From Leptodontidium sp. MPI-SDFR-AT-0119 (taxonomy: Eukaryota; Ascomycota; Leotiomycetes; Helotiales; Leptodontidiaceae), in contig JAHLEZ010000008.1 of NCBI GenBank assembly GCA_020726505.1, positions 1,736,001 through 1,800,000 on the forward strand: a stretch of DNA of 64,000 nucleotides, written 5' to 3'. Below, piece by piece: positions 36,362 through 47,442 of this stretch. Under the pieces are notes generated by a model, which saw nothing but the letters and a program-made list of their open reading frames with translations, searched no databases and had not been told where the DNA came from. The position numbers were made by a program, and so were the translations under genes. Numbering within the stretch: the first letter of the stretch is position 1; the number at the start of each line of letters is the position of its first letter.

Positions 36362-37188
36362 ATGCTTCTCACGACCCCCCTTTTCGCAGCTTCTCTGCTC
36401 AGTGCCGTAGCATCGGCTTCAATCCTCGAGATCCCGGATCTCTTGGCTGCGCGACAGACAAATGGTACAGATGAAGAGGCTTATCGTACGTCCCCCTCCC
36501 CTTCCAAAGCCAAATTACATTACGAAGGGGACCAGCTAACACTCCTCCAGTCGCCGAAGTCTGCTTCCCCAACACCACAACTCCCGTCGTACCTCCCTGC
36601 CAGGAGATCATCAACATTCAATCAGCATGCACCGCAAACGGCACAACGGGAATCTATCTCCTCGCGCACGCGCAATGCATGTGCGGAGGATCTTTCTTCG
36701 CAGACTGGATCGGCTGCCTGAACTGCAACTACGTTCACGGCGCGCGGTCTCCTCAGAACGTCGACTCCTTCCACACGATCATCTCGTCGGCCTCGAATGC
36801 CCTCTGCACTGGCACGCCGACCGCCACTTTTGCGGCTATATTCTCGAGTTTGAGTGAAGGAGCGGCGCCGACGGGGACGATTACTGCTATGAGCGATCAG
36901 TTCCCTAGCCAGACGGCTATTAGCCTGTATTATACTGTCAGTGGGACACAAGGGGTTGGTGCTATTACTGGAGAGGCAGCGAGTGCGACACGGACGGCAA
37001 GCCCGACTCCTAGTGAGAGTGGGAGTAGGACTGGGACTAGCAGTAGGACGACTAGCACTGGAAGTGGAACGGCTGCAGCTGGTACTGCGAGATCGAGTTC
37101 GAGTACAGCTGGCGCAGCGATGCCTACAGGAGCTTGGATGGGTGCTGTGGGTGTGGTAGCAGGGGCTGTGGGGATGGTTGTATTGTAG
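36362..37188 (+). CDS. secreted GPI-anchored protein, cysteine-containing
   Basis: Two exons (36362-36485, 36551-37188) encode 253 residues. The N-terminus MLLTTPLFAASLLSAVASA is a signal peptide. The mature part contains several cysteines (EVCFPNTT, PPCQEIINIQSAC, CMCGGSFFADWIGCLNC) and a conserved-looking VHGARSPQNVDSFHTIISSAS stretch. A Ser/Thr-rich region of about 70 residues (SGSRTGTSSRTTSTGSG) leads to a hydrophobic C-terminus (MGAVGVVAGAVGMVVL) typical of GPI-anchor addition. It should be a cell-surface protein. The spacing of cysteines is not clearly CFEM. The intron GTACGT..CTCCAG splits a leucine codon in frame. The ATG at 36305 upstream is not needed. Confidence 0.75.
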
Positions 37189-38166
37189 CGAGATTGCTGA
37201 CGATATGAGGGAACGAAAGGATGTTGAAATAGGCGAAGGAGGAACAAAGTAGCAGCTAATGTCAATTGAAATATTTAATTTTGTTTCTCGGGAAAATGCC
37301 TTGTTTTTGTTACTGAGGCTACTTTGCCCGGACTGGCTGCTGTCAGAGATGAGGTTTCTGTCAATTGCAATGACCTCTGCTGAATACTCTTGGACAAGTG
37401 ACAGAATGATGTTCAAACACACGTTTGAAATAAATCGTTCTTCCTTGGCATCTAGGTAAACCCGCCTGGCCATTACACGCTACAGCACAGGGCTTCACTC
37501 GCCAAGTAGAGTTAGAACGAGACAGAGAAAGTAAACAAAGTGCCAGTGTCCGAAATGTATCACAGAACCAACGAGAATTGTGATGATGAGGTACTGATTT
37601 ACTGTATAATTTTCAACTTCATCGTCTCCATGTATTTTCTAACTAACTCTTGACCTTAAATGTCGTGAATTGCAGATTGCATGAATACTTTCACGCTAAA
37701 GCCTTATAAGCTAAGGAAATTAGAACCCCGATGCTAGAAGACGCCGGCTACGAAGCTGCAGAGTATTAAACTATTTAACAAAGGCCTAATATACCTATTT
37801 ACTTAGGCATAAAAGCTCCTCCATTCGAAGAAATAAGAAGGATAAAATAAATATCTTAAAGGAATTTAAGGAAAGCAAGCGACCCCCGCATAAGTCAGAA
37901 TAGCCTATTTACCTCGCAGCAGATACAGATCCAGTCCGAGACATAAGAGGAGGAAAAGCCTTTTTCGCCCGTGAAGTCATCACCGCAGCATATTATATGT
38001 TGTCGGTGCAGTACCGGTTCAAGTACCACGTAATATATCGATATATCAGTATGGCGACAGAGTAAATAATGTATGGTTAAAAATCTGTGTATTTTCTAAG
38101 AGAGTGCGAGGAGAGCCAGACTATATACCACGAAACCCCACCGAATGTCCTCCGAAACTAGTCCGA
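37189..38166. other. start of AT-rich decayed island
   Basis: Base composition turns AT-rich after about 37500. The interval holds copy 1 of the dispersed duplication (37352-37469 and 37660-37686). No intact gene. Confidence 0.5.
37352..37469. repeat. dispersed duplication, copy 1
   Basis: A 118-bp sequence that recurs in direct orientation at 40137-40254 with about eight substitutions and two one-base indels. A further 27 bp at 37660-37686 matches 40255-40281, which in copy 2 follows at once. Copy 1 thus has about 190 bp between the two blocks that copy 2 lacks. On the minus strand copy 1 reads openly (RVYLDAKEERFISNVCLNII). Confidence 0.85.
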
Positions 38167-39010
38167 TTAGGCTCTGGCCCCTGATCCTGATCCGCACCCC
38201 CTTTTCCAGACCAAAGTATGCTCATGCAGGGACCTGTGGACCAACACCTTATTTACTATAAGCTTAATCTTTTTCTCTTCATAAAGTGCCACTATTTCTT
38301 CGAACCTTTCCCATAGCCCATTCAGTAGCCCCTGAAGCGTAACGTTTCTCTTCAACACAGGTATATTCGTATTCGTTCTGTCTTTAGCGGCACCTTCTTT
38401 TCTAAACAAATACTTAATATAGTTTATTAGTCCTCTAAAAGCTATATACTCAAATAATTTTCGCAGTGTTACTACACCGCCGTTTTCAAATATAATGTTT
38501 ACGCTTTCCTCATTTGTTATTTTAAGAACTTCCTGTTCTTAAACTAGGTTTGTTCTGTAGTTAGTTATTTTATCTACTCTAAGCTTCTTTGCAAGCTCGA
38601 GCTTTGCGTCTGAGGAGGAAGTGATGATGATTATCGGCAGCGTTAGCTATTTCCTCTCTCATATATTAAAACTTCCCTTTACCTTTAGCACCACGGGCTT
38701 TAATAATCTACAAACCACTAACAGCTACCCCTCTAGTTCCTTAGATCAAGATTGTCTCTCTCTTCCCACCTAAATAACTAAGAGTTCTTATATCATTAAT
38801 AGCTATCCAAGCAGTTATCGCTGCAATTAGTAATATAGCAGCTTCTTCATCATTTAGACATTCCGGTTTTCTTACTAATCCCTTCGTATCAAAAGCTCTG
38901 TACTGCGACAAAACGCCTAAGAGTAGTAATCCTAGTCCACTCTTCATATGTACCGCTTTAACTTAGGCGGTGATATGCATCTGATTAAAGATACTAAGAA
39001 CTTTGTCTCT
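38167..39010 (-). pseudogene. zinc-type alcohol dehydrogenase (MDR), decayed
   Basis: The minus strand carries the successive parts of a medium-chain dehydrogenase/reductase. DKVLSIFNQMH comes first, then LGVLSQYRAFDTKGLVRKPE and NDEEAAILLIAAITAW (the family's conserved DEEAA..A.VTAW region). Next are SSSDAKLELAKKLRVDKITNYRTN (the cofactor-strand region), IIFENGGVVTLRK and a C-terminal KRNVTLQG with ERFEEIVALYEEKKI. An in-frame TAA lies at 38539-38541. A stop lies between MHITA and VKAVH, and the first and second halves sit in different frames. The segment around the dinucleotide-binding glycines is unreadable. The gene is in very AT-rich DNA, consistent with RIP-type decay. Live relatives oxidise alcohols or reduce enones with NAD(P)H. 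Confidence 0.75.
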
Positions 39011-40136
39011 TACTTTCTACTTAGGCGAGTTGAATATAATAATTATGCTGCACATGTCGGAGCATGAAACGATTTAGAGTGATTTAGTGCCGGTTGTCTT
39101 ATAGTAGTTGTAGAGGCCCATGACGACTTCGGTGTTACGATAATTAAGGGCGACAGAAGATATTTTAACGAGAACTTCTGAGGGCCCAGGAACTTGCATT
39201 AGAGAAGTTATAGTGGAGAGCTTCTCCAGACCGTCTTGAAAGATAAGGGCGAGGACTTTGATGCAGGTTGTTCTTAGCGAATTTGCGGAGAACTGGAAGG
39301 GGATGATGGAAGGTGGAGTGGAGATGCAGAGGCCGGGAGAGGATAGTGACAGTGGGGACGAGGGGGAGGAAGAAGTCGTCCGAGGCGTGCAAGAATGTAG
39401 ATTAGAAACTGATTAAATGAATGTATACGAATAGAGAAATTTAAACATCAACAGAGCTCTATTTAGCAGACATATACCAGGCACCACCAAGCAAAAACAA
39501 ATCAAACTCGCCCTCCCATATCCCCCTTTGAACATAATAAATATCACTCGCTTAAATATGTTGCAAGCAAGCCCCTTTTCGACTAGTATCCCTGATGCAG
39601 GTTGTTCTTAGCGTGCATAAAGTGTGAGTGTTTGCCCACGTTCACACTATAGAACTAAGTCTCTTCCTCCTTCTCTATCTCCATCTCCTTCTACCTCTGC
39701 TGTAGCTTGCTTAGGATAAAGAGGATAACTGGATGGTTTTACCGGAGAGTATATAGACTCTTCAGAAAGTAGCGAGAAATCCTCAACGTCATTGTCCAAG
39801 TCAAGACTAGGAATCTCCTCAATAGCGTTATCTGAGTCTGAGTCCCCGTCTAGCCGATAATCCCACTCAACATCAGCCTCAACATCAGCAGCACCTACCA
39901 TGCCTTGTATGCGTTGAAGGAACCATTGTAGCTCGAGTAGCTCGAAGCTCAGTAGAGGTTTAGTCATTAGATCCTCGGTTTGAAGCTCGAAATAATCACC
40001 GGATTGGATTTTCTTCCCGTTCTTATCATATAGCCATACTCCTGCAGTCTATTCAAGGCCTTCGGTAGAAATCGGTATAGTCGTAAGACTTATTCTTGGG
40101 GAATGAACCTCTTGCTTCTCTTGCCATACGAATTGC
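39011..40136. pseudogene. AT-rich region with two unrecognised coding remnants
   Basis: On the minus strand, about 40136-39647 reads in one frame through a single TAG (EVHSPRISLTTIP, then after the stop TAGVWLYDKNGKKIQSGDYFE and LLSFELLELQWFLQRIQG), ending in an acidic low-complexity tail. On the plus strand, about 39100-39410 shows pieces such as GVTIIKGDRRYFNENF and LLRAQELALEKL in shifting frames with stops. I recognise neither family. A 21-bp exact direct repeat lies at 39259-39279 and 39593-39613. Confidence 0.4.
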
Positions 40137-40281
40137 AGGTTTCTGTCAATTACAATGACCTCTGCTAAATACTCTTGGACAAGTAACAGAATGATGTTCA
40201 AACACATGTTTAAACAAATCGTTCTTCCTTGTCATCTAGATAAACCCGCCCTGGATGTCGTGAATTACAAATTGCATGAAT
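40137..40281. repeat. dispersed duplication, copy 2
   Basis: Direct-orientation copy of 37352-37469 plus 37660-37686. Six of its eight substitutions relative to copy 1 are changes to A or T of the C-to-T/G-to-A type, most at TG (CA on the other strand). It lies about 20 bp before the MITE-like element. Confidence 0.85.
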
Positions 40282-40302
40282 GCTTCTTAGTGACGGCCTA
40301 GA

Positions 40303-40541
40303 AGCGATGCTGGCCAAATTCGTCTCCGGTGAAGTGAGTTACTTTAACTTATACAATTCACTTTAAATATTAAAACTAAGGCTTACTTAAACCCGAGTTC
40401 AGCTTTTCCTTAAAGTTAATGTTCTGAAATAATTTAGCGACTTTGAATAGGCTCTCATTTATAGATATATCTAGCTAATAAAGAGAGCGAAGGCTACCAG
40501 GGTATCTGACTTCACCGAAGACGAATTTGGCTAGCCTCGCT
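40303..40541. mobile_element. MITE-like element with 36-bp terminal inverted repeats
   Basis: A 239-bp AT-rich segment is bounded by inverted repeats 40303-40338 and 40506-40541, which match at 32 of 36 positions (AGCGATGCTGGCCAAATTCG against AGCGAGGCTAGCCAAATTCG). A TA dinucleotide flanks each side within a few bases (40299-40300 and 40545-40546), as for Tc1/mariner-type insertions. There is no open frame inside. It is therefore a non-autonomous element. The exact ends and target duplication are uncertain by a few bases. Confidence 0.8.
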
Positions 40542-43500
40542 GGTTAACATACCTTTCAAAGCCGCGAAGTACGAGCGATATCCGTGGCCATGACCAGGAC
40601 ACAAAAGCCCATCACTAACCATCCTCTTTGTGTCTCGGACACAGAAACCCAAACCCGAAATGGACCAATTATATATGCTCTAATAGCGAACATACATCAT
40701 TGAAGTAGATACCGCAATCCGACCCTCCCACGAGGCAGAAGAAATTGTAGGTCGTAGATGTGTAATACTTGATTTCAAATATTCGGCCTTATTGGCTTTA
40801 AGAATAGCATTACCTCCTCTGGCTCTCAAATTCACAAAGAACGAAGAGTGTGAAATGATACTTAGTCCTCCATGGTGTAGTTCAAGACTAACTATATAAG
40901 CTCGTTCTCCAGACAGATCAGTAGCTCCTCTGATACCGTGGAAGAGTTCAGGGCGTAAGAACGCATGCGAAATACGCTGTCTCTCAACCCAGGTGATGCC
41001 CGCCTTATCGTGGACGGGAACAGCAACTTCTTTCGGGATATGCATCCACATAGTATGATATTTGTCGGCTTCATCTGACATCTGACTTGCTCGTCAATTG
41101 GAAGCTGGTATCGGCAAGATATTAGGACTTTAAAGCTTTGAAATTATTCAGATACAAATCCAAGCAATTGACTGACTGTCAGCGAAGAAATCGTTCAGTA
41201 TCTGACGAGGACGGACGCATAATGTTGGCCGGAATAGCCGAGAATATCCTAGTCGCGAAGGCCGGTTGTCCGGGAGGTTCGTAGAGATGTGATGTAGTTT
41301 AGTGTCCGACGAGATCCTAGGAGCAATCTATATCGTAGACTTGCGGCGACGAGCTGGTCCGTGGCGCGAACTAAAGTGACAATGTGTATGAGAGCGCACG
41401 TATGCCCATGAACAGTGCTAGATGTTAACGACGATTCTAGTAACGCAGCGAATATCTCTGCGCCAAATCTGTTGAAAGTGCGGAAAACGACTTGTGATGC
41501 TCTGAGGATGCTATCGAGGGAATCAAGAACGGCAGGTAACTCAAAACGGCACAAGAGGCTCTGGTGAAAGTCCCTTCGAAGGTTGGATTGAGCGACATAT
41601 TTGCTGCTCGGTGATGGTGAGTGATCAAGAAAACTCAAGGGCTTCCTGGTCTTTTGACCCTCCGCGAGCTGACTAATGGAGGGGTATTTCGTCGAGGACG
41701 ATCATCTGATCTCGCTACGCGCTGAACTTTAACGTAAACAGACAAGCGAGCTTGGTGTTGACTATTAGGAATCCAGGAGGTTTTCTGGTATAAGCACATG
41801 GGCGATTAGGCTAGTCATATGAGACTCCAATTATATCAGACTGCGTCGAAATGTTGGTCCTCAATGTAGATTTCACCACCTCACAAAGGAAGGACAAAGA
41901 AATAACATCAACACAAATCGCCCAACAGCAAGGTATAGTTTCGTTTGAAGGGTGCGACATAGATAACAGTATATGCGATCTACGATTCGTCAGTCTAGTT
42001 CATTCTTTTTCTACCATGGGGGACCTTACCAGTAAGGCTACCGCAGTGGTTGTGCTTATAGGTAGTAATTTAGGCTTTACTCCTCATCAGCATTTGCCCA
42101 GCAAATACTTTGCTAGCCTACTGACCCTTCTCCCCAGTGTCGTATGCCTTCAGACGAGAGTAAATGCCGGTTGGGGCCATAGTAATGGCTGGTTGTGGTG
42201 TTCAATAGAGAGGCATTGGCGGAGAGCGAGGCTGGCTAGGGAAACGGCTGTCTTGCTTCACTTGGCTTGGGAATAAAGCCAGGGACAGCTAAAATACCAC
42301 CTAATACTAGAATTTGGTCGCAGCAAGAGTTTACGAATTGGCCTGCTTATTGCTCAGCCTGTTTTCTGCAGGTTATTGTCTTTACCTTCTGCGTTCCTTA
42401 CTAGCTATATAATAGATTAAAGTTCTCGGCTCGATGGTGGTCTAATATCCGTCGCTTCGAGCCGGATCGTCGTGAGATCGATCAACAACCTCAACCTTAA
42501 CCCGAGCTCTTCACTTCACACAAGTATTTTCCTCCACCATATTTTCTTATGGCACTTGGCGAAGTCTCCTCGCCAAAAAGGTACAAGACCAATACTACCC
42601 AGATACCGGTATTGATGTACGTTCCGGGTTGGGAGGGATTTGTTCTGTTTCGAGATGGGGAACGCATGAATGTGCATATTTAGCCTGGCCATCCAGATGG
42701 CATTCGAAAATTATCAGCGCATAGACTGCAGAGGGAACCAATAATCACGATAAGGCTCTGGAGGGATTGTCTGCTTCCGTTTATTGATACAAACCTACCC
42801 CGTACAGTACAATACTCGGCCAACTTGCATTGCTTGACGTGGCAGCAATGGCCGGCATGTAGCCAACAGAATGTTGATTTTTTTGGCGCTGGAATGCATG
42901 CATGCAGCCTTGCAACTCATCAAGAGGTACAGTCGTATCGAAGGCTCCACAAACACCAGACACATGAAAAGGAAGGATACCACAGTTGCAGTCGTCCTCG
43001 ATAAGGCTGACCTTCTGCCTCACATTGTCTCACTTCCAAGGTCGTGACCCTGGGTCTCGTGATAGGTCATAATCACGGAGGTGGCTGATTGCCCCTTATC
43101 CCCCCTTATCCCTCCTCGCTACCCCTGAATGGAAAAGCTCGGCTCTCGCTTGCGAAATGAAGTCATCATGGGCTCCACCACAACGCGTCGACGCGTCCAG
43201 CAGATAGACAAGACAAGACAAGGTTCGTTGCATGTGCATGTGCATCTGCACTCAGCCACCAATTATTGTTCGGCTGCAGGCAGAGAGAAAAAGAAGAACT
43301 GGAAAAGGCGGAGATTAAACAGACCTAAAAAGATCCATTCCATCTGCACCAGCTGGGGAACCTTGACGCAAAAGGAGTTTGTTGCGGAACAGCGCACCAA
43401 TGGCTGACGGACACGAGGGGTTGATGGGCAGGGGAGGGAGAAGAGGAGAGGAAAAGAGGAAAGGAACAAGGTGGATTTCTGATATGATAGATCTCCCAAA

Positions 43501-44707
43501 GGCAATCGTAATCGTTATCGCCAATCAATAGCAATCAATGGCATTCCGGGGCAACAACAAGTGTATGAGGCATCTCAGAACCATCCTTACATCAAGACCA
43601 TAACATAACACTTTTTTCTAACCATACTTTCGGTTCTGTTCTTTTCCCACAGTTCTAAGAAAAGATAGGATCTCGTAATCCCAAAGCTCTAAAGTTTTTT
43701 TTCTCTCTTGTACACCGACTTTAGCCCCTCCACACCTGCATCTGCACCAGCCAACAGACGCGGTGCACGAGGGCGGATCTCATCGTTGGCGCTGGGTTCG
43801 CGATGCAGCTAACCAAGTTCAACCAACAGAGTCGCGCCAAAGATCCTTCCTCTCTCTACCAAACAAACACCCCAGCTCTCCATGGCTCTACACCGTTCCC
43901 GTCCCTGATTTCCCTCCTGGAGACCTGCAGCGGAAACGTACGCCCTGGTCGAGATGCCGCCTTCTATCGAGTGGTTTGCCCGCCACTGCAGCTGGTGCAT
44001 TAAACTCTCCCCAGCCATCCAATGGTAGAATCCGGTTTGGCCAGAGACTGAACTACGACGCCGCTCAATCGGGAGCTGCAGCACCGTGCAGGCAGGCAAG
44101 CAAGAAGGCAAGGCAAGGGAAGGGAAGGGAGGGAAGGCAAGGCAAGGCCCTATCTCGAAATTAATCCCATCCAGATATGTCGTCGCCGACGGCTTGGATT
44201 CCAGACTTTCTTTCCTTCTCTCTCTCTCTCTCTCTCTCTTGCTCTCTCTATTCCTCTTTTTCCCTCATATCCCTCTTCCCCATCGAGCTTATCCGCCAGA
44301 CCCTCCCCTCACACTCATTCCTGGGGCTGGGGCTTTTCGTTACTTTTGTTTTCTTGATCTCATCACGCACTTCCACGACGATATGACAATTAATTCATAA
44401 TAAACGACTCCTTCAATACCCATACACCAACTGCTATATCGCACTCATTCCCCGTCCATACTCACTCATATCATACCATACGCATACAGTACCTCCCCTC
44501 ATTGCCTGGAAGCTCGCCGGAAGACACAGGAGGACGAACCTAACTGAACTTATATCACTCTCTCCTCGGACACGACCCCATCAAATTTGAGCGTCTCAAT
44601 GCTCTCGTTATGAACGCTCATGGGCTTGCTGGCAGCCGGACGACGACGTTTCAATCAATTATTGGAATTGATATTGAAATTGGAACGAGAACAAGAAATA
44701 CGAACTC
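40542..44707. other. 4.2-kb stretch, no firm gene
   Basis: Two open frames are long enough to note, 40680-41081 (minus, listed separately) and 41851-42276 (plus, 141 codons); the second has no recognisable features. Past 43,000 the sequence looks like a long upstream region of the next gene. It has a GGCAA/GGGAA repeat (44098-44150), a CT microsatellite (about 44217-44241) and pyrimidine-rich leader sequence. Confidence 0.4.
40680..41081 (-). CDS. hypothetical 133-residue protein
   Basis: An uninterrupted frame starting MSDEADKYHTMWMHIPKEV, with mixed composition and no signal peptide or membrane segment. It lies just beyond the MITE-like element in DNA of more normal composition than the island to its left. 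I recognise no family. It could be a real orphan gene, the 3' part of a larger gene, or a chance frame. Confidence 0.25.
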   Translation of the reverse strand: MSDEADKYHTMWMHIPKEVAVPVHDKAGITWVERQRISHAFLRPELFHGIRGATDLSGERAYIVSLELHHGGLSIISHSSFFVNLRARGGNAILKANKAEYLKSSITHLRPTISSASWEGRIAVSTSMMYVRY

Positions 44708-47442
44708 ATGTCGGATTCCGATTCTCCTAGGCGCATCTTGCACGAGAGGAGTCCTTCACACAACAACGAATTGGCCAGAATCCGACTCGTGCCCTCCACG
44801 CCCCCTCGACTCCTGGGACGAGATGGAATTATTGACGAGATCTATTCACGGACACCCCTCCCAACCCATCCAAGTCATTTTCTCGGACCAAGCAAAGCAA
44901 AGGGCAAGGAGAAGGAATTCCCAAAGGGACCGGGGCTGCCATTGGAACCGGAGGCGGCGCAGGGCCAGGGATCACACACTCCTGCATTAGACGAGGAGTT
45001 TCAACGACCACCAAAAGTCCAAGCACAGAGGAGCTTCAGTGGTGCCAGTGCCTCTTCGGGCTCAACAACGCATACGCATCAGCCTCAATGGCCCAATTCT
45101 GCAACAGGATCTCCCAGCTTCAGGCCAAAACCCCCTGCGAAGAAGCGCCTGCACATCCACAAAGACAACAAGACCTTCTCCCTGCTGCAGGACGACTCCC
45201 AATCGGTGGACGATGGCTCGAAATCACCGACTTCCTTTTTCTCAGCCAGTCAAAGGTCGTCCGACTCGCTCCCCTTGAACACCGATAATGCAGGAGAAAG
45301 ATCTAATTCCACGACTTTATGCGCATCCGAAGCCTCATCAGCTGTAATTCCTGCCACTCCGGCAGCCTCGCACAGTAATAAGCAACCTATATCTGCAGAT
45401 CATATCACCAACTCTCCCTGGAACTATCAGCTCGTCGGTGGTCTTCGCAAAGTGCCCAAAACTCCAGACCTCAAACACAGAGCCGCTACCTCGTCTGAAA
45501 GCCCACTCCCACCTCTGCCAGAGACATCGGACGGAACACCTACCGGCGCTGTGTCGCACGATCTCTCTACGAAACCGTCTTTTGTATCTACGGAAACCAC
45601 CACTACCACCTCCGAGAATACTAACTACAAAGTTTACGGCAACAACTCTGCTTCAACTTCTGACGCTGCACCTCCGTCGTCAAGTGGTTCAAACTATCAA
45701 GTCATTGGAGACCCTTCCCCACCCGAGTCTGTCATTTACCGTCCACGTACTTCACCGTCAGAAAACGACAACAACTACGAGTTACACGGAGATCTCTCAC
45801 CAGCAAACTCCTACATCGACCTCATCCAACCGACAAGATACTCTCAAGAATCTCTTGTCGTACCTCCACTCAATACCAAACTTCGCAGTCGAAGATCCAA
45901 CGAAACCCTAGGATACTACAAGTCCCGGTCCAGAGAGTCGCTTCGAACTGGTTCGCTGACGTCGATTTCAACCGTACTTAGCCAACAAGAAGCTTTCCGA
46001 GCAATTGTAGGCAGCGGCGCACTCATACAATTACCCATCCTCAAACAGAAACCCCAGGGGTCGAGTTCATGGGCGGAGCCTCCAAGTCTAAGTTTCCACC
46101 CACCGCGGTCACACATGAACGAGCACCCGCATCAATGGAGCTCACAGCTGTCAACTGTGCTCTCGGTGTCGGATGGCGGCACCGATCGAAATTCCCGCTC
46201 GTGGTCGAGCGACAATGGCAGGAGGAGCAGCGGATACCCGAGTTCGCAGAGCCGACACAGCAGGCAGATGTTGAGCATCAGCTCTTCAGTGGCACAAGAA
46301 GAAGGATCTTCCCGGTCGCGAACCGACTCGATCGAACCTCCAGCCCCAGCATTCGCGAGAAACGGACGCCACAATAGCACTTCTTCGATCAGGATGGTTG
46401 AGGATTTGGATGAGTATGGAGATGGGATCACAGATATGCAGGACTTGCGAACGAGGCCATCTCGCACGCGACTTTCCAGCTACTTCAACAGCGGCTCCTC
46501 AGAAAACGGCCGCACGAATACCATGCGCTCAACCAACAGTTCGCGAGCAAACAGTCTGCTCGCGGGATCTATACCTACCTGGGCGAAGTTGTACTATGGA
46601 AGTGGAGAAAGGCGATACATAGGCGCGCCAGGAAGTTCCACGGATGGGACCGACAGTCGCAGTAATTCTTTCCGGACGGGCTCTCCCAACACTGATCATT
46701 TCCCTTTAAGTATATACAGCCCGCGGCGGCGACCGCGGGAGATGAACGCCCAATCCACGCGGGGATCTATGGAGATCACGCCGGCGCCCCAAAGGGGTGA
46801 TGATGGACGATTTAATACCAGCGACCCGTACTCGAGACGCTTCAGGACATGGAGCATGTCGAGCATCTGGTCACCACACCTACGACTCGACCGACGGGCA
46901 ACCCGTCGAAGTGTCTGGGAGCCGCCGTCTGTGAACTGGTCCACGGAAGGTGGATGGTTCGGACGACGGAATGTACAAATAGTAATGTTTATTGTGGGGT
47001 TTATTTTCCCCTTTGGTAAGTTCTTCCCCTCTCTCCGCATCTCTCTGCGAAGTTTAAGTATTTGGACTTTTATGCTGACTACTGTTTTTAGCATGGATGA
47101 TAGCAGCTATCCTCCCCCTCCCCCCACGCCCAATACGCAACATGAGCGAGCGCGACAACAGCCGCAGCAACCTAGACAGTTCTCACGACCGCGAGGCCCA
47201 GCACGAGACACCGAACGACTACACGCGCCAATTCGGCCCCATGGACGAAGCGAGATACGAGAGCGCCAAATGGTGGCGCAGGTTGAATCGCTACATGTCT
47301 TTCGTTGGAGTTCTCATTCTGGCTGCTATTGTAAGTTCTTTTCTTCGCCTTCCCCCCAGATTTTCAATCCTGGCAGGAGAATATATATCTAACATCTCAA
47401 AAGGCCGTTCTTGTTGTCGTTGGCATCAACCAAGGCTGGTGA
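44708..47442 (+). CDS. serine-rich protein with C-terminal membrane anchor
   Basis: Three exons (44708-47015, 47092-47330, 47404-47442) encode 861 residues. The first 700 are a disordered Ser/Thr/Pro-rich region with basic RS-type stretches (RRSNETLGYYKSRSRESLR). A tyrosine motif recurs as NYKVYGN, NYQVIGD and NYELHGD, and NSPWNYQLVGG precedes these. Then comes a compact conserved-looking part, GSIPTWAKLYYGSGERRY. Two hydrophobic segments follow, IVMFIVGFIFPFAWMIAAILPLP (joined across intron 1) and FVGVLILAAIAVLVVVGI, ending NQGW. Both introns are standard (GTAAGT). The layout, a long cytosolic region followed by a membrane hairpin, fits a group of fungal serine-rich membrane proteins of unknown role. 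The upstream ATG at 44610 is in another frame. Confidence 0.8.

Noticed and set aside
36622..37473. 283-codon minus-strand frame overlapping the GPI-anchored protein gene
   Set aside because: It mirrors the Ser/Thr-rich plus-strand gene and has an Arg/Ser/Thr composition typical of antisense frames. Only its first 50 codons (the repeat copy) look protein-like.
37200..40650. A Starship captain or other tyrosine-recombinase gene in the AT-rich island
   Set aside because: I looked for DUF3435-like motifs in the remnants and found none. The main readable remnant is an alcohol dehydrogenase.
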